A stretch of DNA of 64,000 nucleotides from Phymatolithon calcareum (lineage: Eukaryota; Rhodophyta; Florideophyceae; Hapalidiales), in assembly GCA_977006965.1 (NCBI GenBank), contig OZ345367.1, positions 62,001 through 126,000 on the forward strand, in the 5' to 3' direction. Within the stretch, counting starts at the first letter, position 1, and every line of letters starts with the position of its first letter. A model generated the notes under the pieces. It ran no database searches. It was not told the origin of the DNA and saw only the letters and a program-made list of their open reading frames with translations. This document shows, piece after piece, positions 54,282 to 61,590 of this stretch. The translations under genes were made by a program, and so were the position numbers.

Positions 54282-54309
54282 CCACATTGGCCGCGGCCAA
54301 TGTGGGACA
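54278..54309. repeat. Perfect 32-bp palindrome
   Basis: Symmetric around CCG|CGG, with half-sites TGTCCCACATTGGCCG and its exact complement and no spacer. It follows directly on the foldback hairpin, overlapping it by four bases. It has the shape of a dimeric-protein binding site or a cruciform, function unknown. Confidence 0.85.
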
Positions 54310-55018
54310 GATGCCATCGAAGAAGTGATACTGTACATGGCCTCGCAAAGGACAGACTCTCCAAAGAGGACAGCGCCTGGACTAAGCGAGCACTCGACGA
54401 GCTCCTAACCATGTTCAGGCTCTGGACAAGAAAGGAATGCCCGCAACTTCAAATCACAGCGTGCCACAGGACAGGGGAGTAATTTCCCCCCTCGAGGTCC
54501 CGAAGGAGACCAGAGGTGGGTTTTTGTAGTCCACTGAATCGTGTTACACCAACAAGAAAAGAAACTCTCCCATGGACAGAATCTAGCCAAAATCTCTTGG
54601 CACTAGGAAAGTTGCCCCAGGCGTCAGCAGATGCGTTGGTAACTGCTAAAATAAAAATCTACCTTTCTTCTTCTTCTTCCCTCAATTGAGGGGCTCCCGT
54701 CACATAGACAGACGAAATGGAACTTCAAAAAGTGCTGTGTCCAATGAAAACGAATCTGGTGGTCTGAGGGGTGCTTGAAAATGCGAAAGTCGCAGAAAAC
54801 AGCGAATGGGATGCGGGAAAGTTCGTAGAAGTGAATATTTTCATGTTTTTTTGAAAATGAAGTGATATGATACTTGTGCGCTACGATAGTTTCATTTGGC
54901 ATCAAAGCATGATGTTTTTATTATACAGTATCTTCTCATGAGTGAAGTGACAATTTCTTGGATATTGTAACAAAAAAGCACTTACGTGCAGTACTGTAAC
55001 TCGAACATGCGATTCTCT

Positions 55019-55051
55019 AACCCACGTGCATCATGATTATGCACGTGGGTT
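55019..55051. repeat. Hairpin absent from segmental copy A
   Basis: Arms AACCCACGTGCAT and ATGCACGTGGGTT with a 7-nt loop. Copy A has only the single phrase aacccacgtgg at 30695-30705, so the inverted duplicate is a local gain in copy B, or a loss in A. Confidence 0.75.
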
Positions 55052-55649
55052 GATGATGGAGCATGCGATTTTTCGCATACATACAAGGAAAATGTACGTT
55101 TTTGATAGCAACATTGGAGCACTCCTGAAAATGATAAATTGCACAAAATGCGTCGTCACGCCACGGTGCATTTGTCTCGTGTCCTCGATTTGTGACACAC
55201 AAAATGTGCAAATCGCGCGACATTTGGTCATAGAGCTTCCCTCTAAAGTTTTATAAACCAAATGTGTACTGTTATGACACACATCTATCATTTTAGCCAC
55301 GGCGCGTTGCTTTCAATCGGAGTAGTGCGTAATTGTTCATTTTATTGAGGTGCCCGGTGCCCCCTTGACGGACTAAGTTGGCAACCTTCCATTCTGGTGA
55401 GTTTCTAGCTGCGTTAAAAGTGGCATAGTCAGCAAAACTCCAAAACCTACCTCTGGTCTCACAGAAGAGATCTCGAGGGGGAAAATCATATCGCTTCTAT
55501 TACCACGCAGAGTATACCGTCTCTTGACGAGCGACGGTACGTACATGGGAGTTTGCAAAGTCCCGAGTCGTTTCTGTTCCGGAGCGCCATTTGCGAGTTT
55601 GACGGCTTCCCGGGTCAATCGGAGTAGTGCAGTGATCTACCTTGTGCAC

Positions 55650-55795
55650 ATCTTTCTTTCTTTCTTTATTGCAGATGACATCAATTTTTAAGTTAACGCC
55701 TAAACTTGCTCTCGAGCAAGTTCTCTTCGTTCAAATATTGGATTATCGCTACGGGTTTCTCTCTGCACAGATCTTCTACCGTTTTGCTCCGAACT
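55650..55795 (-). mobile_element. Short LINE 3' end copy
   Basis: Reverse complement of 8881-9021, including the (AAAG)n tail. TTGTGCAC flanks it on both sides (55642-55649, 55796-55803) as a target duplication. Strongly 5'-truncated, about 146 bp. Confidence 0.85.
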
Positions 55796-55881
55796 TTGTG
55801 CACTTCATCCGTAGGCGATCAGAAAGATTTCATCATGTGTCGCAGCTTCGAAGAGTAGATCCTCATCCATGCTATGCAAGT

Positions 55882-55924
55882 CAAGATCGAACTAGAATAT
55901 GTAATATTCTAGTTCGATCTTGAG
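55882..55924. repeat. Hairpin, 20-bp perfect arms, 3-nt loop
   Basis: Arms TCAAGATCGAACTAGAATAT and complement with loop GTA. Possible foldback end or folded RNA structure; no gene to which it could belong as terminator is adjacent. Confidence 0.85.
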
Positions 55925-56723
55925 GCACTTGAGCAGCTCTTGACAAGTTGTCGTCTTTCGTAATGTCGCGAACGGGATTCGGCGAAAGTGGCAAGTACAC
56001 TTGTTGACAAGTCATCCGGGCCACCAAGCTTGTTCAAATTTCTGCCTTGTACACATAGTGTCATTGTCGGCTTAAGTGACCGTCAACAAGAAGACTGTTG
56101 CTTAAAATCTCGGAATGACAGTCTGAACTCTTTTGAAGAAAACCACCAAGTTGTCGCACTTCGAAATATTCAAGTCCTGTCAATCTTCATTTTTATCTAC
56201 ACACAGCAGAACAATAGTAAAGCGCCAAGTTGGGGACAAACAGCAGAACAATTACAAAGCGCCAAATTGAGGTTGATGACACACAGTCTTGTTAATCCTG
56301 GAGAGAAATCAATAGTTTATAAGGTATCCCTCTATTGCCAATTGGGGCAAAAAACAAAACGTTGAGTATGGCATCACTGATCCAGGCTTCCGCGTGTAAC
56401 GAATCTATAGATCTACCTAATTTCGTCTCGTTCCCTTCTTGCTTGGAGTGAACGTGTAAATAGTGTCCTGGAGCACTTTACAGTCGGCCTGATTACCATT
56501 TGGAGTATTATACTGCTTCATAACCCCTCCGTCTCCGGTTGTGTAATATAATACTTTTACTCTTCAGCGCCAAAGTGAGGGCCAATGTCCGATGCTTTTG
56601 GCACTAAAATAGTATATCTAATCAGTAAATATTTTGGTTCCGTATCGGAAGTGTCTGACACAAAATACGACAGTATATTCAGGGCTCCACATTTTGGCGT
56701 GCGCGTGACAGGGGAAAACATTT

Positions 56724-56755
56724 AAGTACGCAAATTGTACACAATTTGCGTACTT
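56724..56755. repeat. Hairpin, 15-bp perfect arms, 2-nt loop
   Basis: AAGTACGCAAATTGT, AC, then the exact complement, followed by a short T run (56754-56759). It lies 35 bp inside the right end of the 55116-56794 element. Confidence 0.8.
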
Positions 56756-56918
56756 TTTTGCGTCTCTGCAATTTATCATTTTCAGAAATGCTCCGTTGTG
56801 CAAAACTCATGAATTTTTTGTTCTTGTTAAAAATCCTGGTGGAATGTCGAGCAAAATAAAATATCAACGATGATTACACGTTACATGCGAAATATCGCAA
56901 ATAACTGGTTTACTCATA

Positions 56919-57303
56919 GAGGGGCCTTCTTGAGAATTCATCAAAATCGCGGCATAGACCCAGTCAAAAAAGTCCTCATTACCAGTCATTATTTCGTGGA
57001 CTGGTTACCAGGACGCGGCATAGGTTTTCAGTGGTTGAGTGTTGATTTGCAAACTTTCGCTGCAGATGTTTTCGCACACTTTTGAGCAAAAACTTGAAAC
57101 ATCACGAAAAGTTTGGTTGAAAAGCAATTCCACTTCCGAAAACTAAAAATCGTTATGAGAAAAATGTCCCATAGATGAGCACATCAGCCGCGCCATACCT
57201 ATGCCGCGTCCTCATTACCAGTGAAAATATTTCGGACTGGATTTGAGGACTTTTCCAGACTGGTAGTGCGGACGCAAAAATCGAATTCTCAAGAAGGTCC
57301 CTC
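56919..57303. mobile_element. MITE with long inverted repeats
   Basis: GAGGGGCCTTCTTGAGAATTC at the left pairs with the right end, one mismatch in 21 bp; pairing resumes farther in, over blocks such as AAGTCCTCA and GACGCGGCATAGG, so arms reach about 100 bp or more. TCATA flanks both sides (56914-56918, 57304-57308). Copy A lacks it at about 30880. No coding capacity. Confidence 0.8.
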
Positions 57304-57699
57304 TCATAGCTCGCCTTCTTTTCGATAAACTATCTTTATTTCTATAGAGCAATAAAGAAGTCTTCTGAAGGAAAAAAATCTGTATAGAAGGCAGACAGCC
57401 CTCTTCGATTATCAGCGAGAAAAAAATTGGAAAACCCGCAATGTTCTGCAAAATGTGAATTTTTCTTTGCTTGATATTCGATTAATCGCATGTAAGGTCT
57501 ACACCTGGGCTACTGTAGTGTACACACTTTTCGACTTTTGTGCAGATTTTCGTGTTTTGCCTTTCTTTTAATGAAGTACAAACCTCGCAAACCCAATGAG
57601 TTAGAAGCGCACCGCTTCGAACGTGGCGCCTCGCGAGTCTGAAGCGCCTCACGAAGACTCATATTTTTGGTCAGAATAGGCGCGCTTAAATTACGGTAG

Positions 57700-58540
57700 T
57701 TTCAAAGCAGTCCGCGGCCAAAACAAGAACAAAATTCTGATTTTTGGCACCACGAAGTCCAGACACAGAATTCCAAAGCTGGGCCGCAACCATTGCCCCA
57801 AGTACAACAAATTTTATTAAAATATGCTGTATTTGGCATGTTACATGGTGTGCTCTCAAGTGGACAGAGCAACTATATTACGATACTTAAGATTGACGTT
57901 CAACAGAGCGCCTCTTTGGAGAAAGTCGGCACTGGGTGCGCTTTTTGGATTCAGTGCCCTAAGCAAGCTGACGGTTTTACAGAGATATCTAGCGGCAGTG
58001 AAAAAAAACACAGCAGACTAATATTAACAAGTGCCCTATTGTATTCGACGAGAAATAACAATCGTCGGATATTTCAATCAATAGATAACTGGGGAGCGCA
58101 CGAAAAGCGGCCCTGTCAATCATGTATGAGGCTTTAGGAGCTTTTTTTAAAAAAAGAATAAAAAGCAAGAGTACCAAAAAACTGACGGAACCAGATTGTC
58201 CAGACCATCTGGGTCTATCAGTTTTTTGCATGCCCTGTCCAGGTCGTGGCCCTACATGGAATCCTCGGCTTATCCTAAGCTGTAATCCATTCATACTGTA
58301 TTTCACTAAAAAGAACCCAAAAATCAATTTCTTGTGTGATTTCTCCCCCCAAACCAAATGCACTCTTCCGGTCCCAAAATTACATGTTTATAGCGCATCT
58401 CCATTGGCATGCTGCTCACGGTCCGCAGAATGTCATTAATACGCACCATCGTTACCACGTACTCTCATCTCAACATCTCCTTAGCGCTGCGCAACTTGTC
58501 CTGTTCGCGCGTTCCGCAAAAGTCCGCGATGCTCGGAAAT
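57700..58540 (+). promoter_or_regulatory. Upstream region of lipase gene 1, repeated elsewhere
   Basis: This 5' flank has copies at 31.25-32.07 kb (in segmental copy A), in pieces at 4.39-6.16 kb and in a fragment at 36.45-36.51 kb. It presumably holds the promoter of the lipase at 58541. The frame stays open upstream of the chosen start to 58409 but is not shared with lipase 2. Confidence 0.4.
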
Positions 58541-59488
58541 ATGCCGCCGCATCCACTGGCAGAAGGTGCCAAGGATGCACAAGGCGGCTATTCAATGGGA
58601 CGCGTTTTTGTCAAGTCTGGCCACGAGATTGCCACCTACGTCTGGGAACCCCCGTGTGGACTCTCGGCCGCCACGGGGGTGGTACATTTGCTGCATGGTG
58701 TGTTCGGACACACTCTCTTTGAATGGTTGACTCCGGACACGGAAAATTATCGGAACACGCTGGAATCGTCTGTAATTTCCAGCCTGCTCGATGCCGACCT
58801 AGCGATAATCGGACATGACCATCCGGCGCACGGCCGCAGCTCCGGGCTTCACGCATATGTGGATACACTGGACTTTATGCGCGACGCCGCCATTGAGGTC
58901 GCTGAGCACTTTCGCAAAACGCCAGAGCTGGTGGACAAGCCGCGTTTTCTGGTGGGAATGTCAATGGGCGGGACAACGGCCATTCAGGTTGCGCGTGTGA
59001 AGCCGTATATTTTCGACGGTTTCGCGCTAATATCACCTGCCGTACGCCCACCAGACAGCATGTTTGGCTGGTATGGACGGTTTCTAAAGGCAATCAATGT
59101 CCCGCTAGGTGTTTTGGTGCCCAAGTTGCCCGTGCTCAAGCTGCCGAAATCGGAAGATCCGAAAATTCGCGATGCAGTGCAGAAAGACATGCTTGTGTAC
59201 AAAGGCGCGATTCGGGTGAAAGTTGGGCAAGAATTTTTACGCGTTTACGAAGACATCGATACACATGCGGATGACATTCACTTCGATCGCGTTTCAATTT
59301 TTTGTGGCTTGAAGGATAATATTGTTTCGCCATCAGGAATCAAGCAATTTTTCGGGCGAATTCAGTCCAAGGATAAGACCTTTTTCGATTATGCGTATCT
59401 TTCTCATGAAGTATTACGAGAGGCTGGATGTGAACCTGCACGAGCGGATCTTGTGTCTTGGATTAAGGAACGTGTAAAGCAGGTTTGA
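58541..59488 (+). CDS. Monoacylglycerol-lipase-like alpha/beta hydrolase 1
   Basis: About 315 residues from the ATG at 58541, chosen since MPPHPLAEGAKDAQ aligns end to end with the N-terminus of lipase 2; ATG at 58529 or 58409 is also in frame. Serine-hydrolase (Hydrolase_4, MGL-like) family: an HG oxyanion step (LLHGVFGHT), GHDHPAHGRSSG, nucleophile elbow GMSMGG with Ser near residue 141, Asp near 259 in GLKDNIVSP, His near 289 in LSHEVL. It would release a fatty acid from monoacylglycerols or like esters. No signal peptide. Direct tandem with lipase 2, about 1 kb apart. A fragment of a further copy is the pseudogene at 32067-33650. Confidence 0.9.
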   Translation: MPPHPLAEGAKDAQGGYSMGRVFVKSGHEIATYVWEPPCGLSAATGVVHLLHGVFGHTLFEWLTPDTENYRNTLESSVISSLLDADLAIIGHDHPAHGRSSGLHAYVDTLDFMRDAAIEVAEHFRKTPELVDKPRFLVGMSMGGTTAIQVARVKPYIFDGFALISPAVRPPDSMFGWYGRFLKAINVPLGVLVPKLPVLKLPKSEDPKIRDAVQKDMLVYKGAIRVKVGQEFLRVYEDIDTHADDIHFDRVSIFCGLKDNIVSPSGIKQFFGRIQSKDKTFFDYAYLSHEVLREAGCEPARADLVSWIKERVKQV

Positions 59489-60093
59489 CTGCACTTTTTG
59501 TCTCTCCTAACTAACTGCAGTTCTGCGAAGGGTAAATTCAAATTATTAAAGCCGTCCTTCCTAGGCGGCTATGCGATTAGCGTGCAACGCTTCATCGCAG
59601 TCTTCTTCCATTGCTCATGTTGCAGGTTCTTCGCGCCACGTGTTGGCACTGCAGCGGCTCTCGGCATTGCGTTTTTTCGTGGCGACCCTTGCACTCCATT
59701 TCTGTCCTTCTGTGTACACTTTTAAGCCTTTTGCTCTTCCTTTTCCGTTTTAATTTTCCTTGACACGTTGCATCACGTCTCAAGGAAAAGTAAAAATGAA
59801 AAGCAAGCGCCATCGGTTTCTGGAAGAGTTTCGAGGTCCCCATGGCGTTGGCGAACGCGACTGCATTTTTCGCGCTACGATCTTTATTTCCACTTTTTGC
59901 TTATCTGTCACGAATACTTCTTTCTCCATATTTCTGTTCGAAAGGTTCCTTTGGCGTTCTCGTCCTCTAAGAATCGAAAGAGGCAACGGATACATGTCGC
60001 TTCATGTGGCTTTTCTCGTCCAGTGTTGGACGTGACAGGATTGAAAAACATCCAAATGACATTGCCGATTCCTGCTAACTGCAACCTCAGAAG
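59489..60093. other. Intergenic between the two lipases
   Basis: No gene. A short inverted repeat TTTTCCTTGA / TCAAGGAAAA lies at 59754-59789. The rest has only weak frames. Confidence 0.4.
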
Positions 60094-60465
60094 TACTGTA
60101 GATGAAGCGGAATAAAGAATTTCCACCTGTACAGTATACGCTTGAGGCAGCCCTTCTATCCTAACCAATAGGTTTCACCTACGGACTTCACGGACCAAGG
60201 CCCGCAGATCCACCACGGTGGCCGTCGTACCAAAACCTAACTTGGCTCTGGTACTGGAAGCTGGGAGCCTTGTTCGCAATTACGTGCTATGACATGAACG
60301 AAATCAAAGCTTCGCAAGCAATGTGATGGCGTCAAAACTACTTGTACAAGCTACTGTAGAGCAGAAATCATGCAAATCGACTTTTATCGATTAATAACCT
60401 CCAAACCAGACACTACAAAAACACATATGACTTGTACCGCTACAGTATGTTACGAAAATACTGTA
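60094..60465 (+). promoter_or_regulatory. Cluster of five TACWGTA motifs upstream of lipase 2
   Basis: TACTGTA or TACAGTA at 60094, 60130, 60352, 60441 and 60459, the last ending 59 bp before the lipase 2 start codon. About 0.05 would be expected in this length by chance. They may be protein-binding sites of the promoter, or transposon excision scars as suggested elsewhere in the window. Confidence 0.4.
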
Positions 60466-60523
60466 ATATCGATGTCAACATGCCGAATGCGACTGTCTGA
60501 GTCCGCATTGCCCAGCTGGGAAG

Positions 60524-61465
60524 ATGGCGCATCCAGAGCTGGAAGGCGTTAAAGCTGCGCTCGCAGGTTGCACACTCGGGCGTCTGTCTGTGAAGTCTGG
60601 CCACGAAATCGCCACCTATCTCTGGGCGCCCGCTTGCGGACTTTCGGCCGCGAACGGGGTGGTGCATATGCTGCATGGGGTGTTTGCGCACACTCTTTTC
60701 GAATGGTCATCACCGGACGCCGACAACTACCGCAATACGCTGGAAGGGTCGGTCATCGCCGGCCTGCTTGATGCAGGATTGGCGGTAATCGGCCACGACC
60801 ACCCTGCACACGGACGCAGCTCTGGATTGCCAGCGCACGTTGACACACTAGACTACATGCGCGACGCCGCTGTTGAGATTGCTGAACATTTCCGCAGCAT
60901 CTCCGAATTGACGGACAAACCGCGATTTCTGGTGGGCATGTCAATGGGCGGAACGACGGCGATCGAGGTTGCGCGCGTAAAACCGGAGTTGTTCCACGGC
61001 TTCGCTCTCATTTCGCCCGCCGTTCGCCCCCCGGATAGTATGTTCGGCTGGTATGGGCGTTTTCTTAAAGCGATTAACGTGCCGCTTGGTTTTCTCGTAC
61101 CCAAGCTACCTGTACTCAAGCTGCCTCTTCCGGAGGATCCAACGATGCGCGACGCTGTCGAGAAGGATGATTTGGTTTACAAAGGAGCTATGCGGGTGAA
61201 GATGGGACAGGAATTTTTGCGAATTTACGAAGATATTGACAAGAACGCCGATAACATTCACTTCAAGAGTGTTGCAATTTTCTGTGGCTTGAAGGATTTC
61301 ATTGTATCACCGTCGGGAATCAGGCAGTTTTTCGGGCGCATTCAGTCCAAGGACAAGACGTTTTTCGACTATCCCGACCTTGCTCATGAGGTACTGCGGG
61401 AGCCGGGGTGCGAGCCTGCGCGAGCGGATCTAGTGTCGTGGATTGAGGCCCGCGTCAAGCAGTAA
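60524..61465 (+). CDS. Monoacylglycerol-lipase-like alpha/beta hydrolase 2
   Basis: 313 residues. Same family and about 80% like lipase 1 by inspection. MLHGVFAHT gives the oxyanion HG, GHDHPAHGRSSG follows; Ser near residue 140 in GMSMGG, Asp 258 in GLKDFIVSP and His 288 in LAHEVL complete the triad. Length suits the MGL family (about 300). No signal peptide or membrane helix, so cytosolic or loosely membrane-bound. It is convergent with KRI1, whose stop lies 125 bp away. GC at third positions looks higher than in lipase 1. Both tandem copies keep all catalytic residues. Confidence 0.92.
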   Translation: MAHPELEGVKAALAGCTLGRLSVKSGHEIATYLWAPACGLSAANGVVHMLHGVFAHTLFEWSSPDADNYRNTLEGSVIAGLLDAGLAVIGHDHPAHGRSSGLPAHVDTLDYMRDAAVEIAEHFRSISELTDKPRFLVGMSMGGTTAIEVARVKPELFHGFALISPAVRPPDSMFGWYGRFLKAINVPLGFLVPKLPVLKLPLPEDPTMRDAVEKDDLVYKGAMRVKMGQEFLRIYEDIDKNADNIHFKSVAIFCGLKDFIVSPSGIRQFFGRIQSKDKTFFDYPDLAHEVLREPGCEPARADLVSWIEARVKQ

Positions 61466-61590
61466 ATGATTCGCTATGCTTTTAGTGACGCCTAACTTCA
61501 GTTCCAGTGCTCAATTTCTATGTTGCCATTCGCAAGCGCGGTGCCCACTTGGTCCTGTACAATACTGAACTGCCTTCTTTCTTAACATGT

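Larger units (their letters stand above)
53672..54712. mobile_element. Possible element or nest with CCCTCAATTGAGGG ends
   Basis: The stretch 53674-53708 (TGTCTATGTGACGGGAGCC, then the CCCTCAATTGAGGG palindrome, then aag) is repeated inverted at 54676-54710. Further copies of the core with the phrase GGGGCTCC lie at 54077-54100, and half copies at 54178-54191 and 54238-54251. The interior includes a foldback hairpin and a dispersed repeat. Segmental copy A has related ends at 28.38-30.39 kb. No transposase or sure target duplication seen. Confidence 0.5.
55116..56794. mobile_element. TIR element of 1.68 kb, type unknown
   Basis: Left end GGAGCA followed by TGAAAATGATAAATTGCA (55116-55143) and right end complement (56767-56794) are inverted repeats with a small gap. 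Copy A has continuous sequence at this point (30762-30775). No transposase is visible; inside are a LINE 3' fragment and two hairpins (55882-55924 and 56724-56755). Target duplication is not clear (possibly TTG). Confidence 0.65.
41745..58580. repeat. Segmental duplication, copy B
   Basis: Partner of 21480-32132. Private insertions here: an inverted-repeat element (41843-47281, itself split by copia element 2), a 164-bp palindromic MITE (47287-47450), a solo LTR (47631-48772), a TIR element (55116-56794) carrying a LINE fragment, and a long-TIR MITE (56919-57303). This copy keeps the intact lipase gene at its right end, whereas copy A has only a fragment. Confidence 0.85.

Noticed and set aside
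57511-57517. TACTGTA in copy B against TCCTGCA in copy A (about 31053)
   Set aside because: Same length in both copies, so base changes and not a 5-bp gain; cannot be used as evidence for excision.
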